From positions 463,590 to 505,195 of the forward strand of contig PLDC01000025.1 in assembly GCA_003134995.1 (NCBI GenBank): a DNA stretch of 41,606 nt. Direction: 5' to 3'. The translations under genes were made by a program, and so were the position numbers. The notes under the pieces are model-generated. The model ran no database searches, was not told where the DNA came from, and was given only the letters and a program-made list of their open reading frames with translations. The stretch is from Acidobacteriaceae bacterium. GTDB lineage: Bacteria; Acidobacteriota; Terriglobia; Terriglobales; Acidobacteriaceae. This document shows, one piece after another, positions 1 to 7,580 of this stretch. Within the stretch, counting starts at the first letter, position 1, and each line of letters opens with the position of its first letter.

Positions 1-10
1 TCGTCGTTGG

Positions 11-55
11 TCGTTGGCACGGGGGTCGTCGGCACGGGGGTCGTCGGCACGGATG
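11..55. repeat. 15-bp tandem repeat, three units
   Basis: Three consecutive 15-base units (11-25, 26-40, 41-55) share the core TCGTCGGCACGGGGG with one or two changes each. A partial unit precedes them at 1-10. The array lies just downstream of the 3' end of the deoxyhypusine-synthase-like gene and is not part of a convincing gene. It is cut by the left window edge, so the total copy number is unknown. Confidence 0.7.
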
Positions 56-97
56 TACCGGCTGCGCAGCTCATTTTCTTGCTTCGGCTTCTTCCGC

Positions 98-1270
98 TTA
101 CTTCCTCGCCGCAGCAGCTCTAGTTTTACCCGCCTTGTTCCATTTCTTGCCCAGCCGCTCGAGCACCGCTGCGACGATCAAGGGCAAGCCAACCGTGGCG
201 TCGACAAAAACTTCTCCAAACTTTCCACCTTCCGCCGGAGGCACAAATTTTCCCCACGACACCGCTTCACTGTAAGGGCTACCAGACAGCCCGCCCCAAT
301 AAACCGGCTCCGGACAAATCCGCAACCCATAGTGATAGCGCTTCAGCGGAACATTTTCTCCTAGTCGCCGGTGCCGCAATTCGCAGAACGGACCAAACTG
401 CTGCGACCAGTTCCGCGGCACTCCGCCGCCGATCGTGAAAATTCCAAGTTTCTTCTGGCGCAACAAAGTTGCCGCAAAGTGCTCGAGATCTTCAAACGGA
501 TCGAAGCGAATCCTGTGCCGCCCGGTCGATTCGCGCAGACGATTATTCAACGCCGTGTCGAGGCCCATCTCCGAATCACTGAAGGCCGGAACAAACACCG
601 GTACACCCATCTCATGCGCCGATTTCAAAATCCCGCGATCCGGAGTGTGCTTGGCCAGGTAAGCCCCAATCGCGTGATTCAGTTTGTACGAGCACATCAC
701 CTCATTGTGATCCCATCCCTCGAGCACCGCCGACATCACTTCTTCCACATCGTCCAGATTCTGCTCCGGCTCGAGCGTGTCATACACGCGGTTGTATCCC
801 TGCTCGTAAAGTTCCTCATCGGATACTTCAGGATTGGCCCGGAAGTGCGCGCGTCCCGTAGCCTCCACCAGCCCATGCGCCATCAAGGCCCCGGTTGAAA
901 CCACGGCGTTTACGATTCCGCGATCGATCAACTCGGTGACAATCAGTCCCTGCTTCGCCACAGTCATCGCGCCCGAAAGCGTCATGACGACAAAACACTC
1001 TTCGTCGCGAGCCATCGTCTCCAGCACATCAGCGGCCTCGCCCAGTTGCCGTCCGGTAAAGGCCGTCTTCGACATGGCCCGCACCAAGTCGTCGATCGAT
1101 TTCACCTTCGACAGGTCGAGCGGCTCGAGCGGAATCAGCTTGTCCGCAATCGGATTGTGCAGATGCCGGTCGACTCCATCGCCCGCATGTCCAGATTTTC
1201 CGTGCGGCTTTCCGGCCGAATGCGCGTCGTTATGATTCCCGTGTTTCAAGGTAATGCCTCCAAGCTGCAA
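98..1270 (-). CDS. deoxyhypusine synthase-like protein (possible homospermidine/polyamine synthase)
   Basis: This 390-residue protein has the deoxyhypusine synthase fold signature. The catalytic-lysine motif EAVSWGKF is at about 335-342, with K341 the residue that forms the imine intermediate in the family, and NAD-site stretches lie near TLSGAMT (97-103) and VSTGA (124-128). Family enzymes move an aminobutyl group from spermidine, or from putrescine in homospermidine synthases. Bacteria lack eIF5A, so protein hypusination is not expected; an amine acceptor such as putrescine is an inference, supported by agmatine and putrescine genes within 12 kb. The N-terminus (8-40) is unusually rich in His and Gly. 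The start is TTG at 1270, chosen because GGAAG sits six bases upstream and no ATG occurs before residue 66. The exact substrate is unknown. Confidence 0.85.
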   Translation of the reverse strand: MQLGGITLKHGNHNDAHSAGKPHGKSGHAGDGVDRHLHNPIADKLIPLEPLDLSKVKSIDDLVRAMSKTAFTGRQLGEAADVLETMARDEECFVVMTLSGAMTVAKQGLIVTELIDRGIVNAVVSTGALMAHGLVEATGRAHFRANPEVSDEELYEQGYNRVYDTLEPEQNLDDVEEVMSAVLEGWDHNEVMCSYKLNHAIGAYLAKHTPDRGILKSAHEMGVPVFVPAFSDSEMGLDTALNNRLRESTGRHRIRFDPFEDLEHFAATLLRQKKLGIFTIGGGVPRNWSQQFGPFCELRHRRLGENVPLKRYHYGLRICPEPVYWGGLSGSPYSEAVSWGKFVPPAEGGKFGEVFVDATVGLPLIVAAVLERLGKKWNKAGKTRAAAARK

Positions 1271-1357
1271 TCAAATCTTCCGACAAATTACTTTACAGGA
1301 ACAGTGTGAATGAACGCCACGCCACGCGCCGTTCCGCGGACTGGCATTCAGTTGCCT

Positions 1358-1443
1358 GGGCGCGAGTGCGATCCAAAGGCAAAAGCTTTAACCACAGAGG
1401 GCACGGGGTCGCACGGGGTAAGTCAAAACACACTCCGAGGCAC
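1358..1443 (+). repeat. about 85-bp direct repeat, copy 1
   Basis: This stretch is nearly identical to 1606-1690. Both begin GGGCGCGAGTGCGAT, pass through AAAGCTTTAACCACAG, and end CGAGGCAC. The core resembles the CACAGAGG-type dispersed repeat seen again, as an inverted pair, between the icd and mdh genes at 19318-19394. Confidence 0.8.
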
Positions 1444-1476
1444 CGGTGTTCACCGGTTCCACCATCCGGGGCATGA

Positions 1477-1587
1477 GGACGCCGAGGGGTTGGCGAAGGC
1501 AAATTCAGTCATCTTTGGCAATACAAAGACGGCTCGTGGAAAGTGACGCGCGTCATCAGCTACGATCACAAGGCCGCAGGGAAATAG
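1477..1587 (+). pseudogene. C-terminal remnant of a DUF4440/SnoaL-like (NTF2-fold) protein
   Basis: An open frame from just after a stop at 1474 to the stop at 1585-1587 reads GKFSHLWQYKDGSWKV, then TRVISYDH. This matches, from memory of the family, the last two beta strands of DUF4440/SnoaL-like proteins. No start codon or upstream domain remains, so only about 30 residues survive. The fragment lies exactly between two 85-bp direct repeats, which suggests that the rest of the gene was lost through rearrangement involving the repeats. Confidence 0.6.
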
Positions 1588-1605
1588 GTGTGGCTCAACG
1601 GATTA

Positions 1606-1690
1606 GGGCGCGAGTGCGATCAAAGGCAAAAGCTTTAACCACAGGGGGCACGGGGTCGCACAGGGTAAGTCAAAAGACGCACCGAGGCAC
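1606..1690 (+). repeat. about 85-bp direct repeat, copy 2
   Basis: Second copy of the element at 1358-1443, differing by a few substitutions and one small indel. It ends about 40 bases before the HEAT-repeat gene. The two copies bracket the DUF4440 remnant. Confidence 0.8.
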
Positions 1691-1730
1691 TGAGACCGCG
1701 TTGAGCCGATTCAGGCGTTAAACTCTCCCC

Positions 1731-2753
1731 ATGCCCGGCAAGCGCAAATTCGAAGAACAACTGGCCGCCCTCGACGCACTCCGCCAGCAAGCGCGCGAAG
1801 CGGTGATCGAGCCTCTGCGCAAAGCTCTGACCAATCGCAACAATTTCATAGCAGCCAAAGCTGCCGACCTGGTGCGCCAACTCGAACTCACTCAACTCAC
1901 ACCAGAATTACTCACAGCCTTCGACCACTTCTTCGAGGACGCAATCAAAACCGATCCGCAATGCTGGGCCAAGAATGCCATCAGCAAAGCCCTAGCGGCG
2001 TTCGAGCATCAGGACGCCGACGTTTTTCTGCGCGGCATGAAGCACATCCAACTCGAACCCTCTTACGGAGGCGCTTCCGACTCTGCCGGAACGCTGCGGG
2101 CAACCTGCGCTCTGGCATTAGTGCAGTGCCGCAGCCTGCGAGAACCAGAACTGCTGCGGCATCTGGTCGAACTGCTAGCCGACAAAGATAAGTCGGTTCG
2201 CGCTGAAACCGTCCGCGCCATCGAGCAAGTCAACTCAGACTCCGCTGCGCTTCTGCTGCGCCTGAGAGCGATTCTGGATTCCAATCTGAGATCCAGAAAG
2301 CCCGGCGACGAGCCTGAGGAAGAACCCGAAGTTTTAGGCGCCTGCTACGCCGGCATTCTCCGCATGGAAGGACCGAGCGCGATTGCATGGGTAAGCCGCT
2401 TCCTCGATGACGCCGAGGATCCCGCAGCCGAAGCCGCGCTCGCCATCGCTGGCTCGCACACGCCGCAAGCCTTCGAGACGCTGCGCGACCGCTTGGCCGA
2501 AGAACACGATCCATGGTTTCGTTCGGTACTGCTCTCGGCCATCGCTCTGACTCGTCAAGATGCAGCTCAGGAATTTCTGCTGGATCAAGTTCGCACCGAA
2601 TCTCTGCAAGCTGAAGCTGCGATAGAAGCGATCCTGCGATCCATGCCAAATTCCGAAACAACCAAGCGCCTCGAGGAGTTAGTAACCGGAAACCCGCGCC
2701 TGGCAAAGGTCTTCAAAGCCCATCTCGTACAGTCTCCTCACAGAACGCGTTAG
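1731..2753 (+). CDS. HEAT-repeat-like helical scaffold protein
   Basis: This 340-residue soluble protein is almost entirely helical, with repeated Leu/Ala-rich helix pairs. Examples are ELLRHLVELLADKDKSV at about 140-155 and the stretch around 205-260, where aspartate- and proline-containing turns recur about every 35 residues as in HEAT or PBS-lyase-type repeats. Such proteins usually bind partners rather than catalyse. There is no signal peptide and no enzyme motif. It reads toward the carbamoylputrescine amidase gene 153 bases downstream, and co-transcription is possible but not shown. ATG at 1731 has only a weak upstream ribosome site. The function is unknown. Confidence 0.75.
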   Translation: MPGKRKFEEQLAALDALRQQAREAVIEPLRKALTNRNNFIAAKAADLVRQLELTQLTPELLTAFDHFFEDAIKTDPQCWAKNAISKALAAFEHQDADVFLRGMKHIQLEPSYGGASDSAGTLRATCALALVQCRSLREPELLRHLVELLADKDKSVRAETVRAIEQVNSDSAALLLRLRAILDSNLRSRKPGDEPEEEPEVLGACYAGILRMEGPSAIAWVSRFLDDAEDPAAEAALAIAGSHTPQAFETLRDRLAEEHDPWFRSVLLSAIALTRQDAAQEFLLDQVRTESLQAEAAIEAILRSMPNSETTKRLEELVTGNPRLAKVFKAHLVQSPHRTR

Positions 2754-2906
2754 GGAAAGGTTTCTGCAACCGACGTTCTCAGCTTGCCCTGAGCGGGCGA
2801 AGGGACGAAGGGCCAACGACGGTTTCCCGAAGCCCGACAGCCGAAGCCCGAAGCCACGCGCTCGAATGCTAATCTCGAATGCTAATATTGTGCCGAGAGG
2901 AACACC

Positions 2907-3815
2907 GTGCCCCCAGATAAATTTCGCGTAGCCCTGGTGCAGATGTCCTGCGGTCCCGACCCAGAACAAAATCTTGCGAAGGCGCTGGAACGCGTAGCCG
3001 ACGCCGCCGGACGCGGCGCGAAAGTAGTCTGCCTTCCTGAACTTTTCCAGACGCAATACTTCTGCCAGCGCGAAGATCACGCTCTCTTCGATTTAGCCGA
3101 GCCAATCCCCGGGCCGACCAGCGAAAAATTATCCGCCGCGGCGCGCCAGCACGGAGTCGTTCTGATCGCGTCGCTCTTCGAAAAGCGCGCGCCCGGCATT
3201 TACCACAACACCGCCGCCATCTTCGATTCCGACGGTTCCCTTAGCGGCCTCTACCGCAAAATGCACATCCCCGACGATCCGCTCTACTACGAAAAGTTTT
3301 ACTTCACTCCCGGTGACCTGGGCTTCCGCGCGCTCGACACCACCGCCGGCCGCGTCGGCACGCTTGTCTGCTGGGACCAATGGTTTCCCGAAGGCGCGCG
3401 CCTCACGGCGCTTCAAGGCGCGACAATCCTGTTCTATCCCACGGCGATCGGATGGCATCCTGCCGAGAAGGCCGAGTTTGGCGTGGCTCAGCACGACGCC
3501 TGGCGCACCATCCAGCGTGCCCACGCCATCGCTAACGGAGTCTATGTTGCCGTGGTGAACCGCGTAGGTTTCGAGACCGGCAACATTCGCGGCAAGTCCG
3601 CTCCTGGACAAGGCCTCGAATTCTGGGGAGGATCATTTTTCTGCGATCCCTTCGGCCGAGTTCTAGCGGAGGGCTCGCATGATCGGGAAGAAATCCTTAT
3701 GGGAGACGTAGACCTGAAAGCCCTCGAAGACATTCGGCGCAACTGGCCGTTCCTCCGCGACCGGCGCATCGACGCCTACGCGCCGATTAGCAATCGCTTG
3801 ATCGATGGCCGCTGA
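2907..3815 (+). CDS. aguB: N-carbamoylputrescine amidase
   Basis: This 302-residue nitrilase-superfamily amidohydrolase should cleave N-carbamoylputrescine to putrescine, CO2 and ammonia in the cytoplasm. The Glu-Lys-Cys triad is visible: E45 in CLPELF, K118 in LYRKMH and C155 in LVCWDQWFPE. The C-terminal KSAPGQGLEFWGGS and DPFGRVLAEG stretches are typical of the AguB subfamily. Length is normal. The start is GTG at 2907, with GAGAGG six bases upstream. Agmatine deiminase, which makes its substrate, is 1.3 kb downstream with an unrelated minus-strand gene between, so the two are neighbours but not one operon. Confidence 0.93.
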   Translation: MPPDKFRVALVQMSCGPDPEQNLAKALERVADAAGRGAKVVCLPELFQTQYFCQREDHALFDLAEPIPGPTSEKLSAAARQHGVVLIASLFEKRAPGIYHNTAAIFDSDGSLSGLYRKMHIPDDPLYYEKFYFTPGDLGFRALDTTAGRVGTLVCWDQWFPEGARLTALQGATILFYPTAIGWHPAEKAEFGVAQHDAWRTIQRAHAIANGVYVAVVNRVGFETGNIRGKSAPGQGLEFWGGSFFCDPFGRVLAEGSHDREEILMGDVDLKALEDIRRNWPFLRDRRIDAYAPISNRLIDGR

Positions 3816-3828
3816 ATCGGATCGCAGC

Positions 3829-3878
3829 GGCTAGGGATTAGGGGCTAGGGACCAGGGGCTGGGGATCAGCGATCAGGG
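3829..3878. repeat. low-complexity GGGCTAGGGA-type repeat
   Basis: Degenerate iterations of GGGGCTAGGGA and GGGATCAG fill the gap between two convergent genes (aguB and the FHA gene). No promoter or strong terminator hairpin was seen here. Confidence 0.5.
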
Positions 3879-4007
3879 CCAGTGTCAGGGACACCGAATA
3901 GTCGGGGGAAAGCCTGCCCTCTAAACCCTAATCCCTGAAGCCTCGTACCGCAGCGCGAGAAAAGTTCTCAGAGGGCGCACTTTGTCCTCCCTGTTTTCTC
4001 GGAAGCT

Positions 4008-4883
4008 CTACCCGTTCTCATAGCCAAACTTGGCGACAATTCCGCCGACTTCAAATTGATCGCCGTTCTTCAGCTCTTGTTGGCCTTGTTTTAGTTCGGC
4101 ATTATTGATTTTGATCCGGACGCGCTTTGCTGATCGCACCAGAAAATATCCGTCTTCGCGCTGGTGAATCGAGGCGGCGACACGCGGAGCGAACCATCGC
4201 TTCAGCCGAATGCTGGCCATCTTGGATTTGCCAATTACGCTGAGCTTGCTTGATAGACGATACTGCTGACGGTCGCTTTGGCCGGCGAGGATGGTAATCA
4301 TGCCGATTTGTCGCGGCCTCACCGCCCTCGTTTGGCAGAGCGGTACGAGCGTGATGCCCGACGGCCGCAGAGGCGCAGCGCCGGCTGACATCTTGGCCAT
4401 CATTTCTTTGAGCTTGACGGTGTCGAGCACCATGGTCGCTTCCAGTTGCGGGGGCGCGCCTTTTTCTACTTGAGCCTGCCAGTTGCTCGTGCGATCCAGG
4501 GCCGCGGACGACGACGCATCGCGCTTGCCCGCCGCGTCATGAAATTCGATTTGGTGTTTTCCGATTACAATGACATCCCCATCGCTAAGCACGTCCTTCG
4601 AAACGCTGCGATGGTTGAGGTAGGTGCCGTTGAAGCTCTCGTGGTCCTCAAGAACATAGCGGTTGTTTTCCCAGAAGATTCTGGCGTGGTGCCCAGAGAC
4701 AATCGGATTATCGATTCGCAGCAGGTTGTCGGGCTGGCGGCCGATCGTGACCACGCCCCCACTCAAGGTCACTTCCTGTAAGAGGCTATCGTTGAATTTA
4801 AGAGACAGCTTTGCGGTTTTGTCCTGCCAGTGGGAGGCTTCCTCAGAAAAGCTCAGAAGCATGGGGGCTAAGTTCTGCGTCAT
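4008..4883 (-). CDS. protein with two FHA domains
   Basis: This cytoplasmic protein has 291 residues from the chosen start. The first forkhead-associated domain (about 27-115) keeps the phosphothreonine-binding signature: GR at 48-49, SGHH at 63-66 and NGTYLN at 85-90. A linker rich in Ser, Ala and Gln leads to a second FHA-like domain (about 196-288) with a degenerate site (GKS, VAASIH, INNAEL). It probably reads Ser/Thr phosphorylation; no kinase gene is in the window. ATG at 4883 is preferred because CTGGAG lies five bases upstream; an ATG at 5003 is in frame but has no ribosome site and overlaps the intergenic dyads. The gene is divergent from aguA. Confidence 0.85.
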   Translation of the reverse strand: MTQNLAPMLLSFSEEASHWQDKTAKLSLKFNDSLLQEVTLSGGVVTIGRQPDNLLRIDNPIVSGHHARIFWENNRYVLEDHESFNGTYLNHRSVSKDVLSDGDVIVIGKHQIEFHDAAGKRDASSSAALDRTSNWQAQVEKGAPPQLEATMVLDTVKLKEMMAKMSAGAAPLRPSGITLVPLCQTRAVRPRQIGMITILAGQSDRQQYRLSSKLSVIGKSKMASIRLKRWFAPRVAASIHQREDGYFLVRSAKRVRIKINNAELKQGQQELKNGDQFEVGGIVAKFGYENG

Positions 4884-5004
4884 CGGGGCTCCAGAAAAAG
4901 AATACGTTCCAGTGAACGGTTCTTCTTGAGCATTCCTGGGTCCATCAGGAGAAGTTCTAAGTGACTGATTCCAGGCACTGATGAGAATGACCTGGCGCGC
5001 CATT

Positions 5005-5049
5005 GGACAAGTTGTCCCATGCCACGCGGCCAGAGGGACAAATTGTCCC
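5005..5049. promoter_or_regulatory. twin inverted repeats (operator candidate)
   Basis: Two dyads lie in the divergent gap between the FHA gene and aguA: GGACAA-G-TTGTCC at 5005-5017 and GGGACAA-A-TTGTCCC at 5035-5049. Their centres (5011 and 5042) are 31 bases apart, close to three helical turns, so a dimeric regulator could occupy both on one DNA face. The second ends 53 bases before the aguA start. The cognate protein is not identified. Confidence 0.6.
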
Positions 5050-5102
5050 CGCTCAGTCGGAACTCAATTCGCGTTTTTCGCCTCATGCAATAAACTACCT
5101 CG

Positions 5103-6308
5103 ATGCACCAATCCGATAATTCAAGAAATGTCTTGGGTACTGCGCCGGTGGAACTCAGCTACCACATGCCCGCCGAATGGGAAACCCACGCCGCAACCTG
5201 GCTGGCTTGGCCCCACTACCATGGAGATTGGCCCGGCAAGTTCGACCCCATCCCCTGGGTCTACACAGAAATCATTCGCAATCTGGCTCGGCACGAGCGC
5301 GTAGAACTGATCGTGAATGACGGCGCCGCCGAAAAACAGGCCCGCAAAATGTTGGAGCGATCCAACGCTCCACTGAAAAATATCCAATTCCACCGCTGGC
5401 CCACCAACCGCTCATGGCTGCGCGACTCCGGCTGCATCTTCGTCAAGCAGGGAAGTGATGATCTTGGCGGCTCTGAAGTAATTCAGGAGCGCGTGCAGCA
5501 CCGTGGAAGAGCGGCGCTTCAGCGCCGTGTAAAGCCCCCGAAACTACATGGGGCTTTAGCCCCTGAAGGAAGCCTGCAGGCCCTAACCTTCCGCTTCAAC
5601 GCCTGGGCCAAATACTCCAACCACGGCCTCGATCAAAAAATCGGAACCCTAATGTCCCAAACAGCCGAGGCTCGACCAATCCGCCCGCTACACAACAATA
5701 CCCGCGTAGTCCTCGAAGGCGGCTCCATCGACGTCAACGGACAAGGCACCGTCCTGACCACCGAAGAATGCCTGCTAAGCAAAATCCAGCAACGCAACCC
5801 AACCATGCAGCGCAAAGACTATGAAAAACTCTTTGCCAACTATCTGGGCGCTGCGCACACAATCTGGCTGGGCAAAGGGATCGCAGGCGACGACACTCAT
5901 GGCCACGTAGACGACCTGACCCGCTTCATAAACCAAGACACGGTAATAACCATGGTGGAGAAAAATCGCAAAGACATAAACCACAAACCGCTGGCCGACA
6001 ATCTTCACCGCCTGAAATCCGCCACCGATCAAAATGGAAAGCCGCTGAACATAATCGAACTCCCAATGCCGAAGTCAGTAATCTTCGAGCAGCGTCGTCT
6101 GCCCGCTAGCTACGCCAATTTCTACATCGCCAACGGCGTAGTGCTGCTTCCAGTATTCAACGACGCCAACGATCGCGAAGCGCTAAACACGCTCTCACAA
6201 ATATTCCCCACCAGAGAAGTCATCCCAATCTATTCCGGCGACCTCATCTGGGGACTCGGCACCATGCACTGCATGACCCAGCAACAACCGGCGCCTGCGC
6301 ACGACTAA
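5103..6308 (+). CDS. aguA: agmatine deiminase with an in-frame repeat insertion
   Basis: This 401-residue enzyme hydrolyses agmatine to N-carbamoylputrescine and ammonia, the step before AguB. The guanidine-group-modifying active site is complete: D108 in RDSG, E205 in LEGGSIDVNG, H268 in DDTHGHVDD and the nucleophile C390 in GTMHCMTQQ. Family members are usually 340-370 residues. About 40 extra residues lie between RDSGCIFV and FRFNAWAKY, and residues 132-157 of this insert are encoded by a palindromic repeat (5498-5570) without loss of frame. The fold sites on either side are intact, so activity is plausible but untested. ATG at 5103 is chosen because family members have residues before the MPAEWE motif (22-27); no good ribosome site is visible. 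Confidence 0.93.
   Translation: MHQSDNSRNVLGTAPVELSYHMPAEWETHAATWLAWPHYHGDWPGKFDPIPWVYTEIIRNLARHERVELIVNDGAAEKQARKMLERSNAPLKNIQFHRWPTNRSWLRDSGCIFVKQGSDDLGGSEVIQERVQHRGRAALQRRVKPPKLHGALAPEGSLQALTFRFNAWAKYSNHGLDQKIGTLMSQTAEARPIRPLHNNTRVVLEGGSIDVNGQGTVLTTEECLLSKIQQRNPTMQRKDYEKLFANYLGAAHTIWLGKGIAGDDTHGHVDDLTRFINQDTVITMVEKNRKDINHKPLADNLHRLKSATDQNGKPLNIIELPMPKSVIFEQRRLPASYANFYIANGVVLLPVFNDANDREALNTLSQIFPTREVIPIYSGDLIWGLGTMHCMTQQQPAPAHD
5498..5570. repeat. dispersed palindromic repeat inside aguA
   Basis: The element contains two hairpins. The first is CGGCGC-TTCA-GCGCCG (5512-5527). The second is AAAGCCCC (5531-5538) pairing with GGGGCTTT (5550-5557). The second right arm can also fold locally as GGGGCT-TT-AGCCCC. 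From memory this resembles a repeat common between genes of Acidobacteriota; here it sits inside a coding sequence and is translated. Confidence 0.75.
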
Positions 6309-6350
6309 TTCATCAGGCCCAGCGAAGAATGCTAGATTGGTTTCGCTCCC

Positions 6351-6950
6351 ATGCCCGAACACGAGATGACCACAACCCGCCTCGAAGCCTTCAGCGACGG
6401 CGTGATTGCCATTATCATCGCCATCATGGTGCTCGAACTGCACACCCCCGCCGAGCCCACGCTAACCGCGCTGCTGAAAGTGTCTCCGATATTCCTAAGC
6501 TACGCCCTAAGCTTCCTGGTAGCCGCCATCATGTGGGCAAACCACCATCACCTGGTGCATGCGGTTCATTCTGTTACGGCGCGGCTGCTTTGGTCGAATC
6601 TTTACCTTCTTTTTTGGATGTCGCTGATTCCTTTTGTTACCGATTATGTGGGCAAGAATTATCGGGTGCCGATGGCAGCGGCGCTTTACGGGCTCGATCT
6701 CTTCATGTGCGCGACGGGATTTTATCTGTTGCGCGTGGAATTAATCCGGCAGAGCGGGAGCGATACTGCGATGCGGGAGTATCACGAAGGCATTCAGCGC
6801 AAGAACGCATTGTCGGGAGCGCTCTATCTGCTCGCTGTGCCTTTGGCTTACATTTCTGTGTACGCGTCGTTCTTTATTTTCGTCCTGATCCCTGCGATGT
6901 ATTTTCTGCCGGAGAAAAAGCTCGCGGGTGAGGTCTCAGCCTTCGAGTAA
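6351..6950 (+). CDS. TMEM175-family (DUF1211) potassium channel-like membrane protein
   Basis: This 199-residue inner-membrane protein has the TMEM175 signature RLEAFSDGVIAIII (10-23, the R...FSDG motif), followed by about five or six hydrophobic helices. Bacterial TMEM175 proteins form potassium-selective channels. The HHH cluster after the second helix and the NHHHL region agree with the family. The gene starts 42 bases after aguA on the same strand and may be read from the same transcript. The ATG at 6366 (MTTTRLEAF) is an alternative start, as neither has a strong ribosome site. Confidence 0.88.
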   Translation: MPEHEMTTTRLEAFSDGVIAIIIAIMVLELHTPAEPTLTALLKVSPIFLSYALSFLVAAIMWANHHHLVHAVHSVTARLLWSNLYLLFWMSLIPFVTDYVGKNYRVPMAAALYGLDLFMCATGFYLLRVELIRQSGSDTAMREYHEGIQRKNALSGALYLLAVPLAYISVYASFFIFVLIPAMYFLPEKKLAGEVSAFE

Positions 6951-7054
6951 TGATTTGTAAAGAGGCAATCTTTGTCATCAACCCTTTGCTTCAAAGTGGA
7001 ATCGTACTTTGGAGAATCATTCAACAAATCGAGAAAAAGAGGACCATTACAAAT

Positions 7055-7447
7055 ATGAAGAAACTCACGTTCCTGTTGTTGGCAGGAGTGGCTGCACTCT
7101 GTTTCACCGTAAGCACGCCCAAAACCCAAGCGCAGGTTGCCGTCGAAGTGGGGGCCGCGCCTGAATGTCCTTACGGCTACTATGACGTCGCTCCCTACAA
7201 CTGCGCTCCCTACGGCTACTACGGCCCCGAGTGGTTCACCGGCGGCGTATTCATTGGCGTCGGCCCCTGGTTTCACGGGCCTGAGGGTTTTCACGGCCAC
7301 GTCAACAATCATTTTCATCCCGACCACGGATACAAGGGCGCGGTCCCAGCCCGGGGTGAGCACGCCGCGCGGCCTGTCGACCACATTGAACACTTCAAAG
7401 GAAATGAAGTGCGCGATGGCCATGGGCACGCTGTAGGCAAACGTTAA
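7055..7447 (+). CDS. small secreted Gly/Tyr/His-rich protein
   Basis: The product has 130 residues from the ATG at 7055, chosen because AAAGAGG lies about 12 bases upstream and a signal peptide follows at once (basic MKK, hydrophobic LTFLLLAGVAALCF, then a likely cut near TQAQ). The mature part has two Cys (CPYGYYDVAPYNC) and repeated aromatic-Gly segments, such as PYGYYGPEWFTGG and GPWFHGPEGFHGH, ending in a His-rich tail. It looks like an exported, possibly metal-binding or envelope protein. No enzyme domain is recognised. It is followed by a strong hairpin. Confidence 0.75.
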   Translation: MKKLTFLLLAGVAALCFTVSTPKTQAQVAVEVGAAPECPYGYYDVAPYNCAPYGYYGPEWFTGGVFIGVGPWFHGPEGFHGHVNNHFHPDHGYKGAVPARGEHAARPVDHIEHFKGNEVRDGHGHAVGKR

Positions 7448-7463
7448 GCGCGTCATTAACCAG

Positions 7464-7490
7464 GGCGAGCGAGAGACGGTCTCGCTCGCC
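7464..7490 (+). terminator. hairpin after the small secreted protein gene
   Basis: An 11-bp perfect stem (GGCGAGCGAGA at 7464-7474 with TCTCGCTCGCC at 7480-7490) closes a 5-base loop 17 bases after the stop codon. There is no T-run, so it may act as a transcript end-stabiliser or weak terminator. Confidence 0.55.
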
Positions 7491-7528
7491 TGGGTGCGGG
7501 AAGGAAAGCAGATTGCTCCCTCGCCTCG

Positions 7529-7565
7529 CCGAGCGAAGCTCGGCTTCGGACTTCGCTCGGAATGA
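7529..7565. repeat. GCTCGGAATGAC-type dispersed hairpin repeat
   Basis: CCGAGC-GAA-GCTCGG (7529-7543) forms a hairpin, and the same left arm can instead pair with CTTCGCTCGG at 7551-7560. The tail TCGCTCGGAATGAC recurs with variation at about 11265-11278 and near 14210-14219. It lies between convergent genes. Confidence 0.6.
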
Positions 7566-7580
7566 CAAACGAGGGGGCCG

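Noticed and set aside
1278..1290. GACAAATT upstream of the DHS-like gene, resembling half of the 5005/5035 dyads
   Set aside because: Only eight bases match and the opposite arm is absent; such a match is expected by chance about once in this window.
5001..5003. Earlier in-frame ATG for the FHA gene at 5003
   Set aside because: It has no ribosome site, overlaps the dyads, and the added residues are not FHA-like; ATG at 4883 has a good ribosome site.
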